This document shows positions 1-5,877 of a stretch of 6,330 nt of DNA, in pieces (within the stretch, counting starts at the first letter, position 1; each line of letters begins with the position of its first letter). The stretch covers positions 1-6,330 of the forward strand of contig CALMWN010000197.1 in NCBI GenBank assembly GCA_937873555.1. The letters are read 5' to 3'. The position numbers and the translations under genes are program-made. This stretch comes from an uncultured Clostridia bacterium. GTDB lineage: Bacteria; Bacillota; Clostridia; Acetivibrionales; CALMWN01. Below the pieces are notes generated by a model. The model had not been told where the DNA came from and did no database searches. It saw only the letters and a list, made by a program, of their open reading frames with translations.

Positions 1-2
1 AC

Positions 3-824
3 CGTAACTCTTCACAGGTTTATTTCTATAACAAGACCATGTTCGATGACGCCAAAATACCTTATCCTACAGACAGTTGGACATACCAGGATATGCTGGA
101 AACAGCCAAAAAGCTGACGGTACCCGGCAAGCAATACGGTGTTGGAATAGCAGCGTCGCAAAGTGACCCTGCAAACGTATTCACATCGTTTGCACCTGTG
201 GTCTGGGCATTTGGTGGGGATTTCCTCGACAAAACCAATACAAACTGTATGCTGAATCAACCTGCGGCAGTAAAAGCAATAGAGTTCTGGACGGAATTAT
301 ACGCCAAATACAAGGTGGTTCCCGAGGGTAGCATCAACTACTCTCTGACCAAGGACGTGTTGCCTTTGTTTATAAACAACAAGCTTGCCATGATGCCGGG
401 AACATCTTCAACCTTTGATGAATTCAAGAAGCATCCCGAACTGAAATGGGGCGCGGTTTTGGGACCTGATAAATTCGGACGCGCAGGCGGCTGGTCTTTC
501 ACAGTTCCTTCAACTGCAAAATACCAGGATGAGGCAAGAAAATTTGCACTGTGGTTTGTAAAGCCGGAGAATCTGGGACCTCTGCAGGTCAGGGAGCCAG
601 CAAGACTATCGGCACAGAAGTATGCACCCTGGAACTCTGAAGAATACAAGCCGATTTTCCAGGCAGCTCCGTATTGCAAGCTGCTGCCGACCATCACAGA
701 ATGGACCGATGTACAGAACATAATCATCACCGAACTGCAAAAAACCATGCAGGGTAGTAAAACACCCCAACAGGCTGCTGATGATATTACCAAACAGACA
801 AATGCCATACTGAAAAAGAAATAG
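3..824 (+). CDS. Sugar ABC transporter solute-binding protein, 5'-truncated by the window edge
   Basis: Extracytoplasmic binding lipoprotein of a carbohydrate importer (SBP family 1, MalE-like), which would capture the sugar outside the membrane and deliver it to the two permeases downstream. The reading frame is open from nt 3, before the first ATG at 39. The residues before that ATG (RNSSQVYFYNKT) match the family's typical 'YYNK..FD.AGIPYPTDSWTW' segment, so ATG 39 is internal and the signal peptide plus roughly the first 130-160 residues are missing. Other family features are the PYPTDSWTYQDMLETAKKLT stretch, WAFGGDFLD, a GGWSFTVPS segment in the C-terminal lobe, and the usual final helix ending AILKKK before the TAG stop. 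The 273 visible residues would be about two thirds of a normal 420-440 residue protein. The family is clear; the substrate cannot be read from sequence alone. Confidence 0.9.
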   Translation, partial: RNSSQVYFYNKTMFDDAKIPYPTDSWTYQDMLETAKKLTVPGKQYGVGIAASQSDPANVFTSFAPVVWAFGGDFLDKTNTNCMLNQPAAVKAIEFWTELYAKYKVVPEGSINYSLTKDVLPLFINNKLAMMPGTSSTFDEFKKHPELKWGAVLGPDKFGRAGGWSFTVPSTAKYQDEARKFALWFVKPENLGPLQVREPARLSAQKYAPWNSEEYKPIFQAAPYCKLLPTITEWTDVQNIIITELQKTMQGSKTPQQAADDITKQTNAILKKK

Positions 825-852
825 AATGAGATTGTACGGGATTATGATATTA

Positions 853-936
853 ACAGCCGCCGGCTGTCATATCACAAGCTGCGGCTCCGGGAGACGGGCA
901 AGAGTGTTGATCCTTGATTTCTCCCGCAGGCCGCAG
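853..936 (+). promoter_or_regulatory. GC-rich hairpins between binding-protein and permease genes
   Basis: The gap of 163 bases between the binding-protein stop and the chosen permease start holds two inverted repeats. A small one pairs ACAGCC (853-858) with GGCTGT (862-867). A larger one pairs CTGCGG and CGGGAGA (879-884, 888-894) with TCTCCCG and CCGCAG (920-926, 931-936), with a small internal loop and a 25-base apical loop. No T-run follows, so it does not look like a complete intrinsic terminator. In sugar importer operons, stem-loops after the binding-protein gene commonly protect its message or reduce read-through, which gives more binding protein than permease; that role is inferred here. 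AGCCGC (855-860) can also pair with GCGGCT (881-886), which would compete with the larger stem. Confidence 0.5.
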
Positions 937-987
937 GCCCGTAAATAAAAAGCCACAATAACTTCACGCTTGAAGGTTGGTGAGCAA

Positions 988-1929
988 ATGAGCCCGGATA
1001 TATCTACGAAAAAAGTTTCAGGCAAAGCTGAAGCTTCTATCAGGCTTCCTAATAAAATACGTCTGCAGCTTATTGCAATATTATTTGTTCTGCCATGTAC
1101 GATAGTTCTGGTAATGATGATGTTCAACCCATTGATACAAACAGTTGAATTCAGTTTCTCCAAAATTATTCTTCCAAAGTTTGAGACACATTTCATTGGT
1201 ATTGATAATTTTGTAAGGGTTTTTTCCAGGCCTGAAGTCGGCTTGGTACTAAAGAACACCTTTGTATGGATTATTGGCACTGTAGCGCTGAGGTTTTTCC
1301 TGGGCTTCGGTGCAGCGATTATAATGAATTCGGATGTAAAGGGAATAAATGTATTCCGTTTGATTGCCCTTCTGCCATGGACCGTCCCTTCCATAGTTGC
1401 TGCCAATACATGGAGATGGATGCTCCAGGGTGATTTCGGATTGATTAATGGATTTTTAAAGGAATTCGGAATGGGAGGCTTGGCGCACAATTGGCTGGGC
1501 AGTTCCTCTACAGCAATTTTTTCGGTGCTTTTCGCCTATTCCTGGGCAGGATATCCTTTTGTAATGATTATGCTTCTTGCCGGAATGCAGGGTATCCCAA
1601 AGGAACTGTATGAATCAGGAAATATTGACGGGGCAAATGCCTGGCAGCTTTTCTGGTATATAACCGTGCCAAGTCTCAAATCTGTCATTTTCATCATATT
1701 GATACTTGAAATAATCAGCGGTTTCAATTCCTTTGACCTATTGTACACAATGACCGGAGGCGGGCCCGGAGGATCCTCTGAAATACTTGGATTGTTCATT
1801 TACAGACTCGGTTTTACCAATTTCGATTTTGCGGGAGCTTCAGCTGTAAGTGTAGTCCTGATTTTTATGGCTCTCCTGTGCTTTTTATTCTATGGACCTT
1901 CACAAGCCAGAAAGAAAAGGATGGGGTGA
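988..1929 (+). CDS. Carbohydrate ABC transporter permease, MalF/UgpA-like
   Basis: Inner-membrane permease (313 aa) of a CUT1 sugar importer; it would form the channel with the next gene's product. A charged cytoplasmic N-terminus of about 25 residues is followed by a first membrane helix (about 28-46) and further hydrophobic segments to the end. The cytoplasmic EAA loop that docks the ATPase is at about 206-231: ELYESGNIDGANAWQLF...VPSL, with the conserved D214-G215. The usual EAA core reads ESG here, a mild departure. The MTGGGPGGSSE segment near 260 is typical of MalF-type permeases. I chose ATG 988 over the in-frame TTG at 970 because 970 has no ribosome binding site upstream, while GAAGG (972-976) and GGTGAG (979-984) precede 988, though neither spacing is ideal. 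The second permease gene begins 10 bp after the stop. Confidence 0.9.
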   Translation: MSPDISTKKVSGKAEASIRLPNKIRLQLIAILFVLPCTIVLVMMMFNPLIQTVEFSFSKIILPKFETHFIGIDNFVRVFSRPEVGLVLKNTFVWIIGTVALRFFLGFGAAIIMNSDVKGINVFRLIALLPWTVPSIVAANTWRWMLQGDFGLINGFLKEFGMGGLAHNWLGSSSTAIFSVLFAYSWAGYPFVMIMLLAGMQGIPKELYESGNIDGANAWQLFWYITVPSLKSVIFIILILEIISGFNSFDLLYTMTGGGPGGSSEILGLFIYRLGFTNFDFAGASAVSVVLIFMALLCFLFYGPSQARKKRMG

Positions 1930-1939
1930 TACCGAAGAT

Positions 1940-2776
1940 ATGAATAATGGAAATAAGGTATTGAAGTCGTCAATTGTTTATTTTTTTGCGGTTGTGATAT
2001 GTGTTTTCAGTGTCATTCCAGTGTTGTGGGGTTTAAGTACTTCATTCAAGACGGATAAGGTGGTATATGCAATACCTCCTGTCTGGCTTCCAAAGCCGGT
2101 TACTTTCGCCAATTATGTGAGTGTATTCCACAGTAAGGACATGATGCGGTACTTTTTGAATACCATGATCATCTCATTTTTTTCTACAGTCATATCAATG
2201 ATTATCGGTGTTCTGGCTGCCTACGGGTTTTCAAGGTACAAGTTTCCGGGGTGCAAGACTTTATTGTGGTCCATTCTCTTCACCCGTGTACTGCCGCGAG
2301 TAACAATAGTAATACCATTTTACATCACTTTAAGAAATCTCAAACTGCTAAACACCTATGCAGGATTGGTACTGGTATACCTGATGGTTGTAATGCCGAT
2401 TACGGTATGGCTTTTAAAGGGATTCTTCGACAATGTCCCTTATGAAATCGAAGAGGCTGCAATAGTCGATGGCTGCAGTCCATTGAAGATACTGACGAAA
2501 ATCGTGCTTCCGATCTCGCTTCCTGCAATCGCATCAGTGGGTATGTATTCATTCATACTTGCCTGGAATGAATTCCTGTTTGCCCTTATCATGACAAATG
2601 ACAGGTCAACAAGGCCGATTGCAGTGGGACTGGCATTTTATATAGACGAGATGGGAGTGCATTGGGGGCCGCTGATGGCTGCGTCAATTATGATGAGCAT
2701 CCCTGCCATAATCATCTTTTCCCTGTCTCAAAGACATCTTGTAAAAGGATTGGGAGAAGGTGCTGTAAAGGGTTGA
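1940..2776 (+). CDS. Carbohydrate ABC transporter permease, MalG/UgpE-like
   Basis: Second inner-membrane permease (278 aa) of the same importer. Visible features are an N-terminal membrane helix (about 10-30), the WGLSTSFKT and LPKPVTFANYV segments typical of MalG-type proteins just after it, and a canonical EAA loop EEAAIVDGCSPL...IVLP at 171-195 that contacts the ATP-binding subunit. The C-terminus ends in a basic QRHLVKGLGEGAVKG tail, as usual for this family. The frame is open back to ATG 1892 inside the preceding gene, but that would add 16 polar residues (DLHKPERKGW...). ATG 1940, preceded by GGGGTGAT at 1923-1930, gives the normal family length and spacing. Translation is probably coupled to the preceding gene, whose stop is 10 bp upstream. 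No ATPase gene follows, so the importer probably uses a shared MsmK/MsiK-type ATPase encoded elsewhere (inference). Confidence 0.92.
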   Translation: MNNGNKVLKSSIVYFFAVVICVFSVIPVLWGLSTSFKTDKVVYAIPPVWLPKPVTFANYVSVFHSKDMMRYFLNTMIISFFSTVISMIIGVLAAYGFSRYKFPGCKTLLWSILFTRVLPRVTIVIPFYITLRNLKLLNTYAGLVLVYLMVVMPITVWLLKGFFDNVPYEIEEAAIVDGCSPLKILTKIVLPISLPAIASVGMYSFILAWNEFLFALIMTNDRSTRPIAVGLAFYIDEMGVHWGPLMAASIMMSIPAIIIFSLSQRHLVKGLGEGAVKG

Positions 2777-2783
2777 TTCATAA

Positions 2784-2812
2784 TTGCCACGGAAAAGCGT
2801 ATACAATATAAT
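2784..2812 (+). promoter_or_regulatory. Predicted sigma-A promoter for the oxidoreductase cassette
   Basis: A -35 box TTGCCA (2784-2789, one mismatch to TTGACA) is followed by exactly 17 bp and a perfect -10 box TATAAT (2807-2812). A start of transcription near 2819 would leave a leader of about 20 bases before the ATG at 2839, with the ribosome binding site GGGAG at 2828-2832. It sits in the 62-bp gap between the importer and the oxidoreductase gene, so the catabolic genes could be transcribed without the transporter. The spacer carries a loose match to a CcpA cre site, which lacks the left TG half and is not called. Confidence 0.72.
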
Positions 2813-2838
2813 GCAAATAATGAATATGGGAGTGGAAT

Positions 2839-3882
2839 ATGTCAATGAAAAAAATCAGGATTGGTTTGATCGGGTGCGGGACAATAGGCAGGATACATGC
2901 CGGGATGATTCATGAGCTGGACAATTTTGAACTCGCTGCCGTAGCAGATACAAACCCGGCTCTTACGGAAGAATTGGTTAAAAAGTATGGCTGCTCTCAG
3001 TTTGCCGATTACAGGGAAATGCTGAAGAGCGATGGCATCGATATGGTTTCGGTGTGCGTTCCGCCGGCAATGCATTACCAGGTGGTTATTGACGCAGCCG
3101 GGGCCGGAAAGCATGTTGCCGTTGAAAAGCCCATGGACGTCATATTGGAGCATGCGGACAGGATGATAGAAGAATGCAGTAAGTATGGTGTAATGCTGAG
3201 TGTGATTTCACAGCACAGATTCGACAACATCATAGTGTCCCTTAAAAAGGCGGTTGAAAGCGGAAGACTTGGCAGGCTGCTTATGGGCACAGCCAGAACC
3301 ATATGGTACAGGGACATGGACTATTACAAGGGCAACAGCTGGCGCGGAACCTTTGCAAACGGAGGCGGAGCGCTTATGAACCAGTCCATACATTACATTG
3401 ATTTGCTGCAGTATTTAATGGGCGATGTGGAGGCGGTAAGCGCAACCTGCAAAACACTTTTACACAAGTCGATAGAGGTTGAAGACACCGGAATAGCGGT
3501 TCTGAAATTCAAGAACGGTGCAGTGGGTACAATTGAGGGAACGACTGTGGCATATCCCGGGTTGTTCTCGGAACTTAATATCTATGGTGAAAATGGAACG
3601 GTTTCAATAAAAAACGACAAGCTTGATTTCTATAAAATCAAAGACGGGACAATTCCTGAATTCGATGAACTTGCTGCCAGGCAGAATACCGACGCTGCAG
3701 CTGTTTCCAAGGCTGAAGATCTGGATACAAGCTCTCATAAGAAGCAATACGAGGATATTGCCAGGGCGTTGAATGAAAACAGGAAGCCCATGATCAATGG
3801 TGAAGAGGGAAGAAAAGCCCTTGCAATAGTAAATGCCATATACGAGGCATCTGAAAAACAGTGCTGGATAACTGTGAAATGA
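2839..3882 (+). CDS. Gfo/Idh/MocA family NAD(P)-dependent sugar oxidoreductase
   Basis: Cytoplasmic dehydrogenase (347 aa, normal family length) that would oxidise or reduce a hydroxyl of a sugar, inositol or glycoside with a nicotinamide cofactor. The N-terminal Rossmann fold has GCGTIG at 12-17. D37 at the end of the second strand (AVADTNP) favours NAD(H) over NADP(H). The family EKP motif is at 96-98, with K97 the expected catalytic lysine. The C-terminal domain has GGGALMNQSIHYIDLL (175-190), with H185 the expected catalytic histidine. The residue four before it is N181, where inositol dehydrogenases carry Asp; many uncharacterised family members share the Asn. The start at 2839 has GGGAG six bases upstream; ATG 2845 is a less well spaced alternative. 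It heads the cassette behind its own predicted promoter. The substrate is not determinable; keto-sugar formation in glycoside breakdown is the best guess from its neighbours. Confidence 0.93.
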   Translation: MSMKKIRIGLIGCGTIGRIHAGMIHELDNFELAAVADTNPALTEELVKKYGCSQFADYREMLKSDGIDMVSVCVPPAMHYQVVIDAAGAGKHVAVEKPMDVILEHADRMIEECSKYGVMLSVISQHRFDNIIVSLKKAVESGRLGRLLMGTARTIWYRDMDYYKGNSWRGTFANGGGALMNQSIHYIDLLQYLMGDVEAVSATCKTLLHKSIEVEDTGIAVLKFKNGAVGTIEGTTVAYPGLFSELNIYGENGTVSIKNDKLDFYKIKDGTIPEFDELAARQNTDAAAVSKAEDLDTSSHKKQYEDIARALNENRKPMINGEEGRKALAIVNAIYEASEKQCWITVK

Positions 3883-3914
3883 CCGGGTAGATGCAATTGG
3901 TATAACAGCTGATT

Positions 3915-3943
3915 TTGAAGCCATAGCAAAGGAAGGATATAAA
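3915..3943 (+). promoter_or_regulatory. Possible sigma-A promoter before the first VOC gene
   Basis: TTGAAG (3915-3920, four of six matches to TTGACA) and TATAAA (3938-3943, five of six to TATAAT) are separated by 17 bp, in the 110-bp gap between the oxidoreductase and the first VOC gene. Predicted transcription would begin near 3950, ahead of the ribosome binding site at 3978-3985. The match is weaker than at 2784-2812, and the same stretch also reads as a short coding-like fragment, so this is tentative. Confidence 0.4.
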
Positions 3944-3992
3944 CCTAATTTTACAACATAACAATAAATCAAATCTCAGGGAGGTAATAAGT

Positions 3993-4433
3993 ATGAGCAA
4001 GGTAGATTCCAATGAAATCATCCAGGTTGGTATTGTTGTCAGGGACATAGAAAAAGCGGCAAGAAATTACGCCGGGCTTTTTGGCCTGGAAATGCCGAAT
4101 ATAAGGGTTGCGGCTCCCAATGTAACCTACAGGGGTAAACCCATTACTCCGGGTGCCAGGCTGTGTTCCTTTAAAATGGGAGCTGTAAGCCTTGAGCTGG
4201 TTCAACCTGACGGACAGCCTTCCACCTGGCAGGAATTCCTGGACAAAAAGGGAGAGGGTGTTCATCACATAGGTATTGTGGTCAAAGACAAGGAAGAAGC
4301 TGTTAAATTGTTTGAAGACAGGGGAATGCCCTTAAGACAGCTGGGAATTTTGGCAAGCGGAAGCTATTCAATGATGGACAGTGAAGAAGAGCTTGGAGTT
4401 GTTTACAATGTGAAATACAACAACCCCAAATAA
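3993..4433 (+). CDS. VOC superfamily protein, methylmalonyl-CoA epimerase/glyoxalase-like
   Basis: Small cytoplasmic protein (146 aa) with two beta-alpha-beta-beta-beta halves of the vicinal oxygen chelate fold: half one opens with IIQVGIVVRDIEKAARNYAGLFGLE (9-33), half two with VHHIGIVVKDKEEAVKLFEDRG (90-111). The four metal-ligand positions read Q11, E68, H92 and N139, whereas methylmalonyl-CoA epimerases carry His, His and Glu there. Gln is tolerated as first ligand in human glyoxalase I, but Asn at the last position (VVYNVKY instead of the usual IEL) is unusual, so metal use may be altered or lost. The strong ribosome binding site AGGGAGGT (3978-3985) sits seven bases before ATG 3993. It lies between the oxidoreductase and a second, unlike VOC gene, suggesting a step on a keto-sugar or related intermediate. 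The fold is clear, the reaction is not. Confidence 0.85.
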   Translation: MSKVDSNEIIQVGIVVRDIEKAARNYAGLFGLEMPNIRVAAPNVTYRGKPITPGARLCSFKMGAVSLELVQPDGQPSTWQEFLDKKGEGVHHIGIVVKDKEEAVKLFEDRGMPLRQLGILASGSYSMMDSEEELGVVYNVKYNNPK

Positions 4434-4444
4434 ATCCGAAGAAG

Positions 4445-4464
4445 TTCCGGATACAATACCGGAA
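4445..4464 (+). repeat. Inverted repeat between the two VOC genes
   Basis: TTCCGG (4445-4450) is perfectly complementary to CCGGAA (4459-4464) around an 8-base AT-rich loop. It lies 12 bp after the first VOC stop and 37 bp before the second ribosome binding site. There is no T-run, so it is not a terminator; it could be a message-stabilising stem or a small operator. It may also be chance. Confidence 0.35.
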
Positions 4465-4500
4465 GGATGTATGGGAAACTCTGAAACATAACAAAAATTG

Positions 4501-4506
4501 AGGAGG
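4501..4506 (+). promoter_or_regulatory. Ribosome binding site that sets the start of the second VOC gene
   Basis: A perfect AGGAGG lies two bases before ATG 4509 and eight bases before ATG 4515, in the same frame. Two bases is too close for initiation and eight is ideal, so ATG 4515 is preferred. Confidence 0.75.
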
Positions 4507-4514
4507 ACATGATT

Positions 4515-4940
4515 ATGATTACAAGGATAGGTCACAGTGCAATAAGAGCGAAGGATATCGAAAAAACTGCGAAATTTTATTCAGATATCCTGGGATTTAA
4601 AGAAGCTTTCAGGATATATGGGGATGACGGTGCAGTAAGCATAGTCTACCTCTACATAGCAGAAGGGCAGTTCATAGAAATATTCCCCAACGGGCAGGGA
4701 GAATACGTGTATGATCCCAAAGCAGTAGGCCATACACATATGTGCTATGAGGTTGCAGATGCAAAAGCAGCAATCGAGGAAGTCAGGTCCAAAGGTGTTG
4801 CCATCGATACCGAATTGAAAACCGGAAAGAGCGGAGCTCTTCAATTCTGGATCCATGACCCTGACGGCAACAGAATAGAATTAATGCAGCTTCCTCCCGA
4901 ATCTTTACAGGCACAGGCCAATAAAAGGTTTAAGGGATGA
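4515..4940 (+). CDS. VOC superfamily protein, glyoxalase I (GloA)-like
   Basis: Cytoplasmic glyoxalase-fold protein (141 aa), similar in length to bacterial lactoylglutathione lyases. Half one begins RIGHSAIRAKDIEKTAKF (4-21) and runs through the FYSDILGF signature (21-28). Half two spans HMCYEVADAKAAIEEVRSKG (75-94) and ends in the classic DPDGNRIEL box (115-123). The complete H-E-H-E metal set is visible as H7, E55, H75 and E122, so a divalent-metal enzyme is likely, in contrast to its neighbour. The start is ATG 4515, chosen from the ribosome binding site spacing; ATG 4509 would add only two residues. Its place between another VOC gene and a TIM-barrel isomerase argues for a role in the sugar pathway (isomerisation, epimerisation or elimination on a carbonyl-adjacent carbon) rather than methylglyoxal detoxification, but the latter is not excluded. 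Confidence 0.87.
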   Translation: MITRIGHSAIRAKDIEKTAKFYSDILGFKEAFRIYGDDGAVSIVYLYIAEGQFIEIFPNGQGEYVYDPKAVGHTHMCYEVADAKAAIEEVRSKGVAIDTELKTGKSGALQFWIHDPDGNRIELMQLPPESLQAQANKRFKG

Positions 4941-4986
4941 TGGAAGGAAAACGGATTAATCTTAAGCCATATGGGAGGTCATATCT

Positions 4987-5808
4987 ATGAAATTATCAGT
5001 TACAACACTGGGATGCCCGGAATGGGACCTGGATACCATTATTTCGAGGCTGGCGGAGTATGGATACGATGCGGTGGATTTCAGGGGCTTGATGGGTGAA
5101 ATGAATATATACAAGCTGCCCGAATTCTCAACCAATGTAAAGGAAACCTTGAAAAAAATAACGGATGCAGGCTTGGTGGTTTCATGCTTCTCAAGCTCAG
5201 CCAGACTTTATACAAAAACTGAAGAGGATCAGGCGAAGAATATTGATGAGGTTCTGAACTATGCAAAGCTCTGCAGGATATTCGGCACCAGGTACATCAG
5301 GGTGTTCGGCGGCCCTATCGGGGATGCCGGCAGAACTGCCGCAACAAAGCTGGCTGCAAAAAACCTGAAGGAATTGGCAAAGCTCGTAAGACCTTACGAT
5401 GTGAAGCTGTTGATAGAAACCCACGATGACTGGACAGACAGCAGATATATTAAAGCCTTGCTGGAAGAAGCAAATGAGGATAATGTCAGGGTTCTCTGGG
5501 ATACCCATCACCCCATCAGGACACTGGGAGAAATGCCTGCAACTACATGGGCGCTCATTGGAAAATGGATCGAATATACACACTGGAAAGATTCATACAA
5601 AAAGGAAAACACAAGAAAAGGGCATATGTACTGCCTTTTAGGTAAAGGTGAAATGCCTCTTTCAGAGATTTACAATACATTGAAAAAGAACGGCTATGAC
5701 GGGTATTTTACCCTGGAGTGGGAAAAGAAATGGGAGCCGAGCATTGAGGAACCTGAGATTGCATTCCCGGACTATACAAAGTTTATGAAGAAGCTGGCAG
5801 CGAATTAG
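4987..5808 (+). CDS. Sugar isomerase/epimerase-like TIM-barrel protein (AP_endonuc_2 family)
   Basis: Cytoplasmic (beta/alpha)8 protein of 273 aa in the xylose-isomerase-like superfamily, which includes inosose isomerases and dehydratases, ketose 3-epimerases and keto-glycoside-acting enzymes. The first strand is MKLSVTTLGCPEWDLD. Expected metal ligands on successive barrel strands are E144 (LLIETHDDW), D172 (VLWDTHHP), H199 (YTHWKDS) and E244 (FTLEWE), with spacing close to that of characterised 3-epimerases; H175 and D202 are further probable active-site residues. A strong GGGAGGTC (4973-4980) precedes ATG 4987 with normal spacing, and the gene begins 46 bp after the second VOC gene. With an NAD-dependent oxidoreductase and two VOC proteins it probably isomerises, epimerises or eliminates from an oxidised sugar. 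The exact reaction cannot be read from sequence, and 'sugar phosphate isomerase' is only a family label. Confidence 0.9.
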   Translation: MKLSVTTLGCPEWDLDTIISRLAEYGYDAVDFRGLMGEMNIYKLPEFSTNVKETLKKITDAGLVVSCFSSSARLYTKTEEDQAKNIDEVLNYAKLCRIFGTRYIRVFGGPIGDAGRTAATKLAAKNLKELAKLVRPYDVKLLIETHDDWTDSRYIKALLEEANEDNVRVLWDTHHPIRTLGEMPATTWALIGKWIEYTHWKDSYKKENTRKGHMYCLLGKGEMPLSEIYNTLKKNGYDGYFTLEWEKKWEPSIEEPEIAFPDYTKFMKKLAAN

Positions 5809-5836
5809 TGCTTTTTAATACAAAAACAGGTGAAGA

Positions 5837-5862
5837 TTTGAGTTTACATTCAAAATTTTTTT
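5837..5862 (+). terminator. Weak terminator-like stem and T-run after the TIM-barrel gene
   Basis: TTTGAG (5837-5842) can pair with TTCAAA (5849-5854, one G-U pair) across a six-base loop, followed by seven T at 5856-5862. The stem is almost all A-T and so weak, but it is the only stem plus T-run in the window. It lies between the cassette and the next transporter gene, just before that gene's ribosome binding site. Confidence 0.25.
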
Positions 5863-5867
5863 GGGGA
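5863..5867 (+). promoter_or_regulatory. Ribosome binding site favouring GTG 5878 as start
   Basis: GGGGA lies one base before GTG 5869 and ten bases before the in-frame GTG 5878. The wider spacing is workable, the closer one is not, so 5878 is preferred. Confidence 0.5.
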
Positions 5868-5877
5868 TGTGAATTTA

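Noticed and set aside
338..808. Minus-strand reading frame (156 codons) opposite the binding protein
   Set aside because: Shadow of the binding-protein gene with no recognisable family features.
970..987. TTG start 18 bases upstream for the first permease
   Set aside because: No ribosome binding site precedes it, while ATG 988 has purine-rich sequence upstream and gives a normal N-terminus.
867..1490. Long minus-strand reading frame (207 codons) opposite the first permease
   Set aside because: It is antisense to a well-supported membrane protein, lacks a recognisable domain, and runs across the intergenic hairpins.
1892..1939. ATG 1892 as start of the second permease, overlapping the first
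   Set aside because: It adds a polar 16-residue extension encoded within the preceding gene's tail; ATG 1940 gives the usual family N-terminus.
2792..2805. Possible CcpA cre site within the promoter spacer
   Set aside because: The central CG and right half fit, but the left TG and one further consensus base are missing; three mismatches in 14 positions is too weak to call.
4941..4986. Small palindromes (GATTAATC, CTTAAG, CATATG) before the TIM-barrel gene
   Set aside because: Short, AT-rich and expected by chance; no larger operator or terminator structure is visible.
5426..5641. 71-codon + strand reading frame inside the TIM-barrel gene
   Set aside because: Out-of-frame shadow of the TIM-barrel coding sequence, with no ribosome binding site or family features.
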